Source: Halorhabdus amylolytica (lineage in GTDB: Archaea > Halobacteriota > Halobacteria > Halobacteriales > Haloarculaceae). Taken from it: DNA of 64,000 nucleotides. A model generated the notes under the pieces. The model made no database searches, was not told where the DNA came from, and saw only the letters and a program-made list of their open reading frames with translations. The DNA is taken from assembly GCF_004944975.1 (NCBI RefSeq), contig NZ_SPQG01000014.1, positions 1 to 64,000 on the forward strand. Reading direction: 5' to 3'. How positions within the stretch are numbered: position 1 is the stretch's first letter; every line of letters starts with the position of its first letter. Shown here one piece after another: positions 22,329 to 32,298 of this stretch. The translations under genes and the position numbers were made by a program.

Positions 22329-23804
22329 TCACTCGACGTATCCCAGTGCGTCGAGTTGCTCTCTGGCCTCCGCGCCGACGTCCCCCAGGACGTCACCACC
22401 TTGGACTTCCTTCCATTCGCCTCCGACTGCTTCCTCGAAGCGTTCGAGAGCAGCCTCGACCCTCGCATTCTCCGGGTCGTCGGTGTCGATCAAGTCCCGT
22501 TCCTCCCCGGGGTCGTCGTCCAGTCGGTAAGCCTCGTCACGAATCCATTCGTTTCGGATGTACTTCGCGTCGGGCGTCCGCCCAGCCCGGATCCGCGAGT
22601 CGAACCGGGAATTCTCGGGAATCTCGATCCCCTCCGAAGACGCCTTCGTCTCCAGATTCTCCCGTTCGATCACGGGATAGTGATACTCGGCGAAGGCGAA
22701 TGCACCGTCCCTGAACTGGCGGTACTCCGCGGACAGTAACGACCGCGTCGGATCGAACTCGGTTCCCAGTGGATCCACGCCTGTCACGTCCAGGACCGTG
22801 TGATAGAGGTCGAGGAGTTCTACCTGTGTGGCGTCCCGACCGGTCGGCAAGTCCGGGTGTTTGACCAGCAGGGGAACGTTGATCAACGGTTCGTAGAGCG
22901 CGAACTCGTGGCTGTAGATATCGTGTTCGCCGAACAGTTCGCCGTGGTCGGCACACACGACAACGGCCGTCTCCTCCCAGCGACCCGTCTCTTTCAGCCA
23001 GTCGAACAACTGGCCGACGTGGTGGTCCATATAGGCAATCTCGGCGTCGTACAGCGACCGGATCGCTGCCCACTCTTCGTCGTCGATATCGTAGGCCCCA
23101 GCGTTATACAGTTTTGTGTCCTGACAAACCTCGTCGGGATCGACGCCGGGCGCGAACTCCGTGCGGAATTCCTCGGGTGGGTGATAGGGTAGATGGGCGT
23201 CCATCAGATTGACGAACGCGAAGAAGTCATCGTCGGTACTGTCGATGAAGGCCTTCGTCTTCTCGATCGCTTTCGGGGTTTTGGAGTCGTCACCCTCGCT
23301 CTCGAGGTACTTATGAAAGTAGTTGCCGACGTTGATCAGCCCGGCGACGGCTTTCCGGAGGACCTCGTAGTCGTTCAGCGCCTTCCAACTTCGGGCCAGC
23401 GGCCCCGACAGGAACTCTCCCGGCAACAACTCAAAGAAGTTGTCCTGCTCGTCGAAGCCATCCGAGAGGTGCGTATATGGAGTTATCCAGGCGTTAGAGG
23501 TGAAACAAGCCGTTTCGTAGCCGGCCGCTGACAGCGACTGGGCGAGAGTGGTCTCCCCTTCGAGGTAGGGATTCTCCTGAGTTGCGCCGTGTTCGCTGGG
23601 ATATCGACCCGTGAACATCGATCCGTGGGAAGGAACGGTCCAGGGGGCTTGCGCGACAGCTTGCTCGTAGATCCGAGCGTCCTCGGCGAATTCGGCCAAG
23701 TTCGGGGTCGTCGGCCGGTCGTGCCCGTAGATAGAGAGGTGGTCCTTCCGGACCGTATCCAGCACAACGAACAGCACGTTATCCGGGGATGAATCGTTGC
23801 TCAT
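22329..23804 (-). CDS. Alkaline-phosphatase-superfamily (sulfatase-like) enzyme
   Basis: 491 residues from MSNDSSPDNVLFV. Metal ligands are visible: Asp16 in VLDTVRKDH and the DHGE pair (VVCADHGELFGEH). At the nucleophile position, where true sulfatases have Cys or Ser for formylglycine (CxPxR), this protein has Thr56 in PWTVPSHGSMFTGR. Thr is the nucleophile in phosphotransferases of this superfamily (EptA, LtaS types), so phosphodiesterase or phosphotransferase activity on glycans or lipids fits better than sulfate hydrolysis. No signal peptide or membrane helix is seen, so it seems cytoplasmic. First gene of the glycosylation locus. Confidence 0.88.
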   Translation of the reverse strand: MSNDSSPDNVLFVVLDTVRKDHLSIYGHDRPTTPNLAEFAEDARIYEQAVAQAPWTVPSHGSMFTGRYPSEHGATQENPYLEGETTLAQSLSAAGYETACFTSNAWITPYTHLSDGFDEQDNFFELLPGEFLSGPLARSWKALNDYEVLRKAVAGLINVGNYFHKYLESEGDDSKTPKAIEKTKAFIDSTDDDFFAFVNLMDAHLPYHPPEEFRTEFAPGVDPDEVCQDTKLYNAGAYDIDDEEWAAIRSLYDAEIAYMDHHVGQLFDWLKETGRWEETAVVVCADHGELFGEHDIYSHEFALYEPLINVPLLVKHPDLPTGRDATQVELLDLYHTVLDVTGVDPLGTEFDPTRSLLSAEYRQFRDGAFAFAEYHYPVIERENLETKASSEGIEIPENSRFDSRIRAGRTPDAKYIRNEWIRDEAYRLDDDPGEERDLIDTDDPENARVEAALERFEEAVGGEWKEVQGGDVLGDVGAEAREQLDALGYVE

Positions 23805-23893
23805 TGATCTCCGGAACGGGGTGCCGATACTTGATATTCGCGATCCGTGTGCTGTACGGTCGATCCCTTCCGACAGCAGACCGCCGCCAGAGT

Positions 23894-24964
23894 TCAGCCC
23901 GTCGTCGGATCGTCGCCTTCGAGCAGCGTTTCGTAGATGTCGACCAGTCGTTCGCCCACCCGGTCGAGGCTGTGCTCCTCGGCAGTCTCGCGGGCGTTCT
24001 CCCCCAGGCGTGCCCGGAGATCGGGGTCTTCGGCCAGTCGTTCGACGGCCTCGCGGAACTCCGCGTCCGTCTCGGCCTTCAGGCAGTCCTCGCCGTCGGT
24101 GAAGAACTCCTCGAAGACCGGAATATCCCGGATGACGACCGCTTTCTCGGCGGCCATCGCTTCGAGGACGGCGATACCCTGGTTCTCCGTCTTCGTGGGG
24201 AACAGGTAGATGTCTCCCGCACCGTAGGCCTCGCGGATATCCTCGACCCAGCCGGTGAAGGTGACGTTCTCCGGCGGGTTGGTGGTCCAGCGCTTGACCG
24301 TCGAAGAGGCCAGCGGCGTCGTGCTGTAGGGACCGAACCACGCGAACTCGTAGTCGGTCTGTTGGGCAACCCGGCAGAAGGTGCTCAGCCCTTTGCGTTC
24401 GAAGACCTGCCCGACCGCGAAGACCACGACGCCGTCGAGGTCGTGTTTCTCGCGGGCGGAGGCGCGGAACTTCTCGTAGCCTTCCAGACTCTCTAAGTCG
24501 ACGCCGTTGGTCATCGGCATGATCGGGGCCGTCACCGGGTACGACTCCAGAACGCGCTCGGTGTACTCACTGGGACAGAGTACGAGGTCGGCCTGGGAGT
24601 AGAACCACCGCAAGTAGGTGCCGAGGGGCTTGGAGACGAGGTTCGATCCACGGAAACTCTCCTGGAAGTCCTCCGCGGTGACGTGAGAGTGCAGGATCAG
24701 GGGGATGTCGTGGCGCTTTGCGTGTCTCGCGACAGCGATCGACCCCGGGCCGATCAGGTTGCAGTGGGCCACGTCGAACTCAGTCCACGGTGAACCGCTA
24801 CCGAGATGCGAAAGGCCGGCCGTCAGCGGGTTGCGACCGTCCCACGGCGACGTTTCCACATCGACGCCCTGCTCGGCCAGCGCGGTCCGTTGATGACTGG
24901 CCGCCGTGGTGATCCCGGAAGAGCCAAGATACCGCTCGAAATCGAGATAGTTGAGTATGCGCAT
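23894..24964 (-). CDS. GT4-type glycosyltransferase
   Basis: 356 residues from MRILNYLDFERYLGSSGI; the longer frame upstream is non-coding in character. GT-B fold: N-terminal acceptor domain with HSHVTAEDFQESFRG, then the donor domain with VGQVFERKGLSTF and the E-x7-E-like motif KTENQGIAVLEAMAAEKAV. Probably transfers a sugar from a nucleotide donor to a lipid-linked glycan on the cytoplasmic face. It precedes the sulfatase-like gene in the same direction. Confidence 0.9.
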   Translation of the reverse strand: MRILNYLDFERYLGSSGITTAASHQRTALAEQGVDVETSPWDGRNPLTAGLSHLGSGSPWTEFDVAHCNLIGPGSIAVARHAKRHDIPLILHSHVTAEDFQESFRGSNLVSKPLGTYLRWFYSQADLVLCPSEYTERVLESYPVTAPIMPMTNGVDLESLEGYEKFRASAREKHDLDGVVVFAVGQVFERKGLSTFCRVAQQTDYEFAWFGPYSTTPLASSTVKRWTTNPPENVTFTGWVEDIREAYGAGDIYLFPTKTENQGIAVLEAMAAEKAVVIRDIPVFEEFFTDGEDCLKAETDAEFREAVERLAEDPDLRARLGENARETAEEHSLDRVGERLVDIYETLLEGDDPTTG

Positions 24965-25161
24965 GTCCCGAGGCAGGCCCACTGCGCGGAAAACGCTACC
25001 GACTCGGTTCGCTATCGATCCGACGACACGACGCGGGAGGGGACTGTTCGAGCCGACCGGCGCGGGACGGCGTCTCGATAACCTGGGTCCGCCCGGTCGT
25101 CGGGAAAAGGCTTCGAGACGATCGGTACTGAGAACAGTCCGAAGACCGTTCCACCCAGTCC

Positions 25162-25608
25162 TCAAAAGCGGTGGAACTTCTTCAGAACGTCCTCGGGGAC
25201 GGGGTTCGTGTATTCGAACGACTCGTCCTCGCAAAGTGCCTCGAAGTCACGATCGGTCGTGACGATCCGGTCCGCATTCGCTTCCCGGGCGATAGCGATG
25301 TAGAAGCAATCGTAGACGTCGTGGTTCTTCTCGGCGCTGATCTCGTAGGCTCGCTGGACTGTTCGCGTCTCGACAACCACGGACTCCAGGGGGTACTCCA
25401 ACAGCGACGAGACCGCGTTCCGTGCCTCGACCGTCGAGAAGTCCAGATCTTCCAGGACCCACTGGACGCGGAGTGGAAGGTACCCGAACGACACCAGCGT
25501 GTGTTCACCTTGCAGCGCGGGCACGAGCTGCTCGGCAACGTATCTGTGTCCCGGATGGTCCTCGATCAACTGTATCGCGAGCGCGTTGACGTCGGGAACG
25601 AGCCGCAT
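25162..25608 (-). CDS. vapC: VapC-like PIN-domain toxin
   Basis: 148 residues. PIN-domain acidic residues are visible: Asp6 in MRLVPDVNAL, Glu in the middle, DVYDCFYIAIA and TTDRDFEAL. It would be an Mg-dependent ribonuclease. The ATG follows the stop of the antitoxin directly (TAAATG, 25606-25611), typical for toxin-antitoxin pairs. It lies between the GT4 gene and the aglB operon and could stabilise this locus. Confidence 0.88.
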   Translation of the reverse strand: MRLVPDVNALAIQLIEDHPGHRYVAEQLVPALQGEHTLVSFGYLPLRVQWVLEDLDFSTVEARNAVSSLLEYPLESVVVETRTVQRAYEISAEKNHDVYDCFYIAIAREANADRIVTTDRDFEALCEDESFEYTNPVPEDVLKKFHRF

Positions 25609-25872
25609 TTACCGTCCCCCGAACGTCGCCTCACCGGCGTCACGGAACGCATCCTCGGCCCATTCCTCGTCCGATTTACCCGCAGTGAGCGTCTGTAACT
25701 CGGGAAGGTCCCGAACGAGTCGAATATCTCCGCCCTCCCGGACGACAGTGAACTCGGTCCCGGCATCGATCTGTAGTGCCTCACGCAACTCCTTTGGGAT
25801 CGTCAGTCGACCACGATCGTTGATCTCGACGCTCCCGTATTCCTCGGCTGGTGAATCCTCGGTACTGCTCAT
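25609..25872 (-). CDS. vapB: VapB-like AbrB/SpoVT antitoxin
   Basis: 87 residues from MSSTEDSPAEEYGSVEI. The AbrB swapped-hairpin DNA-binding domain is clear (VEINDRGRLTIPKELREAL, residues about 13-50). The C-terminal tail (about 60-87) is the probable toxin-binding segment. AbrB antitoxins usually repress their own promoter; the 110 bp upstream, AT-rich, would hold the operator. Confidence 0.88.
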   Translation of the reverse strand: MSSTEDSPAEEYGSVEINDRGRLTIPKELREALQIDAGTEFTVVREGGDIRLVRDLPELQTLTAGKSDEEWAEDAFRDAGEATFGGR

Positions 25873-25982
25873 TCTTTCACCCCATATCAATCCATGTTCT
25901 TCGATCACCATATACCTTGGTGAGAGGATGAGTTTGATCTGAAAATGATGAAATCGAGTCTCTCCGTATCTGGCCGTGATCG

Positions 25983-26948
25983 TCAATACGTTAGCGACTG
26001 CGTGGAGTGATCAAGCGCGAGGACTGCGCCGGCCCCGATAGTTCCGGCCACGAGAACGCCAGCCAGCCACATCGGTCCTGCGTTCGCCGAGGCCCCGAGC
26101 ACGTCGCCGGCCGGTTTCCGGAGGGAGCCGACCATCAGGGCGATCAGGAACGTCAGCGTCGCGGCCCTGTAGTTGTCCAGTGCCCATCGGATCAGCCGTG
26201 CGAACGCCAGTAGCCCGACCAGACCACCGACGCCCGCCACGGCGACTGTCGTCGCCGGCGCGAGCACCTCCTCGACGGTCCAGGTCCCGGTGACGAGTCC
26301 GATGAGTCCGTCGACGAACGCCTTGAGTTCCCCGGTGAAGTGTTCGTAGAGGCCAAAGAGGTACAGGAAGAACGCGCCCGAGACGCCGGGCAGGATCATC
26401 GCCGAGACCGCGATCGCCGCGGCACCGAAGACGATCGGAAGTATCGGATCGCCCCCGCCAGTGTCCCGCGTTGCCCCCGCAACGAGAAACGCGGTCCCGA
26501 ACCCGACGACGCCGGCGGCGACGCGACCGGGAGAATCGAGCGCGAGTAACTCTCGAAGGACGACGGCGGAGGCCCCGATCAGCCCGAAGAAGAAGGCTCC
26601 CGTCAGCCCCGGAGCGGTCGTGATAGCCGTGTGCATGAGACGCGAGACGGCAACGATCGACGTCAGGACGCCCGTCCCCAGGACCACGAGGAACGGGATG
26701 TCCATGGCGAGGAGGTGACCCTTGAGAGACTGTCTCCCCTTCGTGCTGTGAATCCGGAGCAGATGTCTGGCCGCTCGCGGATCCAACGCGGCGACGGCCG
26801 CGATCAACCGCTCGTAGATGCCGGTGATGAACGCGATCGTCCCACCCGAGACGCCCGGGACCGAGTCGGCGGCCCCCATCGCGACGCCTTTCAGGTAGAC
26901 GACGAACCACGCTCGAACACCCGGTCGATCCCGCTGTCGGTCCGTCAC
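25983..26948 (-). CDS. DUF368 polyprenyl-phosphate transporter (PopT family)
   Basis: 321 residues, GTG start overlapping the aglB stop (GTGA, 26945-26948). Eight or nine helices with the repeated family motif GAADSVPGVSGGTIAFITGI and AVSAMILPGVSGAFFLYLFG. Bacterial DUF368 proteins (PopT) return undecaprenyl phosphate to the cytoplasmic face. Translational coupling to AglB, which releases dolichyl (pyro)phosphate outside, suggests that this protein recycles the dolichol carrier. A second copy is at 62290-63303. Confidence 0.9.
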   Translation of the reverse strand: MTDRQRDRPGVRAWFVVYLKGVAMGAADSVPGVSGGTIAFITGIYERLIAAVAALDPRAARHLLRIHSTKGRQSLKGHLLAMDIPFLVVLGTGVLTSIVAVSRLMHTAITTAPGLTGAFFFGLIGASAVVLRELLALDSPGRVAAGVVGFGTAFLVAGATRDTGGGDPILPIVFGAAAIAVSAMILPGVSGAFFLYLFGLYEHFTGELKAFVDGLIGLVTGTWTVEEVLAPATTVAVAGVGGLVGLLAFARLIRWALDNYRAATLTFLIALMVGSLRKPAGDVLGASANAGPMWLAGVLVAGTIGAGAVLALDHSTQSLTY

Positions 26949-29900
26949 GGTTCGATCGGAACTGTCCCGCCCGGAGCCGTTTCGACGAACCGACGCTCGT
27001 CTATCGTGGCCGAGGGATCGGCGGGGAGCGACTCAGATCCGTCCGTACTGTTCCCGGACCCGTCAGTGCTGCCGTCTCCGTCCCCCGTCTCGCCCCCGTC
27101 TTCACCCTCGTCGCCGCCGATCTGTCCGAGTTGCTGTCGCTGCAGTTCGACAGTCACGGGCGACTCGTCCTCGCCGATCACCTGTGCCTCGGTGACGTTT
27201 GCCTGCCCCGTGTACTGGATCAGGTAGCCGGTCTCGTTGAAGCTACCGCCGACCGTGAACTGATACGGGCCCGTCGCGCGAACGCTAACGTTCGTGTACC
27301 CGTTCTCGGGACCCCAGTTCTCGTAGCCCTCGGTCGAGTAAGGGAGCGTCATCGAGAACTGCCCGTCCGGACCGGTCTCGGCCTGTTGCCGGTACCTGAA
27401 CGTCTGGTTGCTGTTCGGTATCTCCATCTCGACGGACGCCGTGACGTTCGCGTTCGCCGGTCCCTCACCCTCGACGGTCGCCCCAGGTACGCGTTCGAAG
27501 ACCTTCGTCCAGGCGGAGTACGGCTCCGCAAAGCTGGTCAGCTGTCGGGTATCCACACCCGACTGGAGCTGCTGGTTGCGCGCGAACTGGGCCAGCCCGG
27601 GTTGGCTCGCGATGAACGGGTTCTGACTCATGTCGTCGACCTGCACGAGCCGGTAGTGCTGGAGGGCAGGGACAGGTTCGCTGGGAATCTTCCCGAGACC
27701 ACCGATCTGGGCCGTGCCGTCCTGCTCGACGAACTGTTCGGCGGCGGTCCGATTGTCGAACAGCCGCAGTGACTGTGCCGAACCGTTCTGGTTTCTGGCC
27801 GGGATGTGCCAGGTGGCCTGGCTTCCGTCGGTCAGTTCTACTTCCGTATCCTCCCAGTCGACGACCGGGATCTGACCGCTGGGCAGCGCGGTCCCCATCG
27901 CGTTGGTCGTCGAAGCCGCACTGCCGTGATAGCGGTACAGCCGGACGACCATCGTCTCGTAGTAGGCCTGCTTGTGAACGGTGAAGTACCTGCCTGTGAG
28001 GGAGGTTCCCCGCTGGGTCTGGGCGAGTCCGCGAACCCGCCGGAAGTACGTCGATTCGTCGACACCGTCGACGAAATTCGGCGGTGCGAAGAACTTCCCC
28101 CAGGCCATACCGGGGTACCCGCCGTGGGTCGTCGCCATCTTCCAGTCGACCATCACGTATCGAGTCTGGGCGTCGGTAGTCTCCTCGCTCACTACCTCGA
28201 GGGCGTCACTGGCCTGGGATTCGTTTTGCGCGATAAGGAACGATGCTGCTTGGCGTGCGTTCCCCTGGAACGGGTTTGCGACCGGGATCCGTTCCCCCTC
28301 CTGGGTTATCCAGTGCCCGTAGTCCCACCACGACAGCACGCCGTAGGCGCCATCCGGGTACTCGAAGTCGTCCGTGCGCTCGTAGGTTCCGTAGAAGTTC
28401 ATCTGATCGGCGTTGCCGGCGCCGCCGTAGTTGCCGACTGCCGGCGTCTCGGTTTCCATGTACTCGAGGCTGCTCTGCCAGCCCTGGATACCACCGGGAC
28501 CGTTCTGTGCGGAGCGATCGAGGGCGGTCGGAGCGAGAAAGACCATCGGGACGACGAGTGCCACGACCACACTGCCGACGACCAATAGCTGGTACGTTTC
28601 GACACCGTCGGTCTCGCTGAACGAACGCAGATACCGGAACAGTCGCGTGACGACAAGCGCCGTCATCGTCGCCGCCGGGACGGTCAAGTAGTACGCGAAG
28701 CGCTGCTGGGTGAACGTCGCGGCGACGAAGAGCACGAACCACAGGGCCACGAACAGGTACGCCGGGTCGAGTTCGTCGTCGGTGTACTGGTGGGCGAGCG
28801 CGAGCACGACGCCGATCCCCGCGATCAGTGGCGTGATCCCAAGCCAGGAGATCAACGTATCGGCCTGTCCGATGGGGAGCGGCTGGACTTCGCCGACGGT
28901 GACGGCCGACCCGGTGTGTGGATTGAAGGCGAACCCGACGAACCGGAGAAGCTGATCGACGAAGTACCAGAACACGTCCGGCAAGAGGACTGCGACGAGA
29001 CCGACACCGACAATGAGACTGCCAAAGACGGTCACAGGATACTGCCAGGTGTCCAGATCTCGACTGTCCCAGACACGGGCTAACCAGGAGAGGGCACCGA
29101 CCCACAGCACACCGGCGATCGCCAGGCCAGGCTGGACCAGCGAGGTTTCGGTCATCCCGAGTCCGACGGAATCCAAGCTGGCTAACGAGAGGAGGCCAGC
29201 GACGCCGAAGATAGTACCAGCGGCGATTCCGACGTGTTCGGGACTCTCACCGCGGAGATAGGCAAGCGGCAACTGGAGAGTTACATACACTCCGAGAATG
29301 CCGACGAGGAGGGTGCCCGGTGGCCAGACAGACATGTAGAGGGCGAGTGCCGCGCCCGCGATCGCACTCCATCCAAGCGGACGACGCAACGACTCCCAGT
29401 CCCGGTCGACGAAGAGTTCGTAGACCGGCTTCTCCCGTTGGGCGACGCGAAGGGCGATCAATATGGCAAGAACGGCGATCACCTGGAAGAAAACCTCCGC
29501 AACGTGATGGTCGGAGAACCCCACGAGGCTCCGTCGCAGCAGTTCACCGCCCGAGAGCGCGACCAGCACCGCGGCGATCACACCTCCGATCCGGTCGCCG
29601 ACGTGTTTCCCCAGGTAATACGTCGGGACGACGATCGCCGCGCCGAAGACTGCCGGTGCGAAGAGATGGACCATCCGGATCAACTGATCGCTGGGGTTGC
29701 CCAGTCCGACGATCAGGGCAGCGGTGGCGATGAGCTGATCGTAAAACGTCCCGAACTGGCTGACTGACGTGCCGAAGGGGAATTCCGTCCAGGCGTCGAA
29801 CGGCATCGTGTTCGGCCAGTTCGTGACCGTATAGGAGACTTGCCGCAGGTGATACCACGCGTCGTTACCACTGAAGAGGATATTGCCGTCGACGACGAAA

Positions 29901-30040
29901 TTCTCCCACGTTCGCGCCCGCAGCCAGAACATGAAGCCGAACAGGCCGACAACGACGAAGACGTGATACCACGTCGACAGCCAGTCGACCGCCCGTCCAG
30001 CGACCGAATCGTCGGTGAACCGCTCGTCCAGCACACTCAT
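26945..30040 (-). CDS. aglB: Oligosaccharyltransferase AglB (Stt3 family)
   Basis: 1031 residues, close to haloferax AglB. The N-terminal half has about 13 membrane helices with the first acidic metal motif in the loop after the first helix (SGNDAWYHLRQV). The catalytic WWDYG motif lies near residues 569-573 (LSWWDYGHWITQ). The extracellular C-terminal domain ends in a Gly/Ser/Asp-rich tail. It transfers the lipid-linked glycan to Asn-X-Ser/Thr of S-layer and other surface proteins. Operon with the DUF368 gene. Confidence 0.97.
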   Translation of the reverse strand: MSVLDERFTDDSVAGRAVDWLSTWYHVFVVVGLFGFMFWLRARTWENFVVDGNILFSGNDAWYHLRQVSYTVTNWPNTMPFDAWTEFPFGTSVSQFGTFYDQLIATAALIVGLGNPSDQLIRMVHLFAPAVFGAAIVVPTYYLGKHVGDRIGGVIAAVLVALSGGELLRRSLVGFSDHHVAEVFFQVIAVLAILIALRVAQREKPVYELFVDRDWESLRRPLGWSAIAGAALALYMSVWPPGTLLVGILGVYVTLQLPLAYLRGESPEHVGIAAGTIFGVAGLLSLASLDSVGLGMTETSLVQPGLAIAGVLWVGALSWLARVWDSRDLDTWQYPVTVFGSLIVGVGLVAVLLPDVFWYFVDQLLRFVGFAFNPHTGSAVTVGEVQPLPIGQADTLISWLGITPLIAGIGVVLALAHQYTDDELDPAYLFVALWFVLFVAATFTQQRFAYYLTVPAATMTALVVTRLFRYLRSFSETDGVETYQLLVVGSVVVALVVPMVFLAPTALDRSAQNGPGGIQGWQSSLEYMETETPAVGNYGGAGNADQMNFYGTYERTDDFEYPDGAYGVLSWWDYGHWITQEGERIPVANPFQGNARQAASFLIAQNESQASDALEVVSEETTDAQTRYVMVDWKMATTHGGYPGMAWGKFFAPPNFVDGVDESTYFRRVRGLAQTQRGTSLTGRYFTVHKQAYYETMVVRLYRYHGSAASTTNAMGTALPSGQIPVVDWEDTEVELTDGSQATWHIPARNQNGSAQSLRLFDNRTAAEQFVEQDGTAQIGGLGKIPSEPVPALQHYRLVQVDDMSQNPFIASQPGLAQFARNQQLQSGVDTRQLTSFAEPYSAWTKVFERVPGATVEGEGPANANVTASVEMEIPNSNQTFRYRQQAETGPDGQFSMTLPYSTEGYENWGPENGYTNVSVRATGPYQFTVGGSFNETGYLIQYTGQANVTEAQVIGEDESPVTVELQRQQLGQIGGDEGEDGGETGDGDGSTDGSGNSTDGSESLPADPSATIDERRFVETAPGGTVPIEP

Positions 30041-30198
30041 CTATCGAAGACCCTCCGTAGACTCATTAGGCGTGGAAACTGCCAACGCGCGCATAAGCCT
30101 TATGAAGTCCCCGGATGGTCATATCGAGGGTTGGATCGATAGACCGCCTGGATCGTCGAAAGCCAACCATTATCTCGTAGACTGGCCCATCACAGTAC
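30041..30198. promoter_or_regulatory. Divergent promoter region of aglB and GT2 genes
   Basis: 158 bp between divergent starts. It contains a palindrome CATAAG-C-CTTATG at 30092-30104, a possible binding site for one regulator of both operons, and a TATA-like ttatctcg at about 30171-30178 before the plus-strand gene. Confidence 0.45.
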
Positions 30199-31134
30199 AT
30201 GCGTGTCTCCGTCGTCCTCTGTACGCACACGCTCGACCGTTACGACGATTTCACCGAAGCGGCCGAGAGCGTCCAGTCCCAAACGTACGACGACGTAGAG
30301 TTGGTACTCGTCAGCGACGGCAGCGATGCGGTTTTCGAACAGTTCCGGACTGATTTCGGCGAGGACGACGACGTAACGCTCGTCAGGCTTACGGAGAATC
30401 AGGGCTTGCTCAAGGCCCGAAACGCTGGGGCCGAGGCGGCCTCCGGCGAGGTAGTCGCCTTCCTCGACGACGACGCGATTGCCGCACCTGACTGGATCGA
30501 GCGACTCGTCAGAGGATACGAGGAAAAGAATGCACTCGCAGTCGGCGGCAAAATGGTACCGCAATGGGTAGCTGGCAAGCCCGACTATCTGCCCGAGGAG
30601 TTCTACTGGCTCGTTGGAGTAACCCATCGCGGGTTCGGGCCTGACGGTGACAGGGATGCGGTTGGCGAGGTGCGCAACACGTTCGGATCGAACATCTCCT
30701 TTCGGCGTGACGTCTTTCTAGAACTCGCCGGGTTCGATACCGAGATCGGGGGTCGCCAGGGTGACGCTAATCTCCAGGGCGGCGAAACTGAATTATGTGC
30801 GCGTTTACGGCAGAAGCACGGGCAGAGCGTCTGGTACAATCCGCGGGCCGAAGTCGCACACAAGGTCTTCGAATACCGGACTGATCCGAAGTGGTTGCTC
30901 GATCGAGCATTCTGGCAGGGGTACTCGAAGCGAGCGATGGAAGTCCTTATTGGAGAGTCGAGTGACGAAGAATCGGACTTTCTCGGGGCATTATTCGGGG
31001 AATACACTCCGGACCGTATCGCTGAACTTCTCAAGGACCCTTCAGTCGAGAAAGGGGTACAGCTGTTGATGCTCTTCGTGTTGACAGCCGTGGTTGGAAC
31101 AGGCTACCTCTATGGGATGACGAAGTATCGCTGA
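30199..31134 (+). CDS. GT2 glycosyltransferase, AglG/AglE-like
   Basis: 311 residues. GT-A fold: VSVVLCTHTLDRYDDF at the N-terminus, DDVELVLVSDGSD, FLDDDAIA as the DxD metal motif near residue 93, and GGETELCARLRQ as the acceptor motif. A C-terminal hydrophobic helix (about 285-305) anchors it in the membrane. It resembles Haloferax AglG and related enzymes that add hexuronic acids to dolichyl-phosphate glycans; the exact sugar cannot be told from sequence. Confidence 0.88.
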   Translation: MRVSVVLCTHTLDRYDDFTEAAESVQSQTYDDVELVLVSDGSDAVFEQFRTDFGEDDDVTLVRLTENQGLLKARNAGAEAASGEVVAFLDDDAIAAPDWIERLVRGYEEKNALAVGGKMVPQWVAGKPDYLPEEFYWLVGVTHRGFGPDGDRDAVGEVRNTFGSNISFRRDVFLELAGFDTEIGGRQGDANLQGGETELCARLRQKHGQSVWYNPRAEVAHKVFEYRTDPKWLLDRAFWQGYSKRAMEVLIGESSDEESDFLGALFGEYTPDRIAELLKDPSVEKGVQLLMLFVLTAVVGTGYLYGMTKYR

Positions 31135-31170
31135 CGACAGACTTTTTGATCGACCGGTACAGATCAGGAT

Positions 31171-32298
31171 ATGGCCGATCTCTCGATTGAGGACCTCAAT
31201 ATCGCTATTGCCCACTGGCACGTCAACACGTGGGGAGGGGCCGAGTACCTCGTGACCCAGATGGCCGACGCGCTTGACGTGAACACGATCTATACTATGG
31301 GAACGCCGTCACCGGATACCCCCAATCCGTATGGTGAGGTGTCCTTCCACGATGTCTTGCCGTCGCTGTCCCCATGGCCGTTGCGTCGTCTCCAGAGCCG
31401 CGCGGATCGGGTCTTCGAATACGCGCTGTGGGAAGACATCGACTGGCGTGATTTCGGCGATCCCGACGTGTTGATCACGTCAGGCTCGACGACCCGGGCA
31501 GTCATCACGCCGGACGACACGCTGCATTTGAACTACTGCCACTCCCCTCCGCGGTGGTTTTACGACCTCTATCACGATCGGAAGGATTCGATCGTCGGAC
31601 AGCTCGCCCGACCGCTCATCAGACATCTCCGAACGCGGGACGTGGCGATCGATCCGCGTGTCGACCACTACCTGGCGAACAGTCCCGTGGTGGCCCGTCG
31701 ACTCCGGAAATATTACGAACGGGATTCGACAGTCGTCTATCCTCCTGTCGATCTTGAGGCATGTTACGTCGGTGAAGACGAAGGGTACTACCTCCACCTC
31801 GGTCGACTCGATGAGGAAAAAGGCGTTCCCGAGATTGTCGAGGCGTTCGACGGGACGGACCATCGAATCGTCTTCGCCGGCGGCGAAGGTGACGTCGAAC
31901 ACTCCGTTCTCGACCGCATCCACCGCGCCGAGAATATGGAGTACCACGGTTTCGTTCCGGAGTCCGAGAAGTACGACCTGCTGGCCAACTGTCGTGCAGT
32001 TGTATTCAATGGGCGCAACGAGGACTTCGGTATTGTCCCAATCGAGGCCAACGCCAGCGGCAAGGCCGTGCTGGCTCGGGACGAAGGATTCCCCGAGATG
32101 TACGTCACTGATGGGGAAAACGGGTATACGCACGACGGGTCTTCGGGCGACATTCGATCGGCGATACGGCGCCTGGAAAACGAAGAGGTAACCATTGAAC
32201 CTGCCAGGATAGACGATCAATTCGGTAGTGGTCGTTTTGAAACACGATTGCGGAAGTCGATCGACAACCAGTTGTCGGCGTTCTATTGGAGAGGCTAA
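31171..32298 (+). CDS. GT4 glycosyltransferase
   Basis: 375 residues. N-terminal acceptor domain begins IAIAHWHVNTWGGAEYLV; the donor site has GRLDEEKGVPEIVEAF and the E-x7-E motif in EDFGIVPIEANASGKAVLA. No signal or transmembrane helix. It starts 36 bp after the GT2 gene, with a TATA-like segment missing, so the two are probably one operon. Likely a glycan-extending enzyme for the N-linked oligosaccharide. Confidence 0.9.
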   Translation: MADLSIEDLNIAIAHWHVNTWGGAEYLVTQMADALDVNTIYTMGTPSPDTPNPYGEVSFHDVLPSLSPWPLRRLQSRADRVFEYALWEDIDWRDFGDPDVLITSGSTTRAVITPDDTLHLNYCHSPPRWFYDLYHDRKDSIVGQLARPLIRHLRTRDVAIDPRVDHYLANSPVVARRLRKYYERDSTVVYPPVDLEACYVGEDEGYYLHLGRLDEEKGVPEIVEAFDGTDHRIVFAGGEGDVEHSVLDRIHRAENMEYHGFVPESEKYDLLANCRAVVFNGRNEDFGIVPIEANASGKAVLARDEGFPEMYVTDGENGYTHDGSSGDIRSAIRRLENEEVTIEPARIDDQFGSGRFETRLRKSIDNQLSAFYWRG

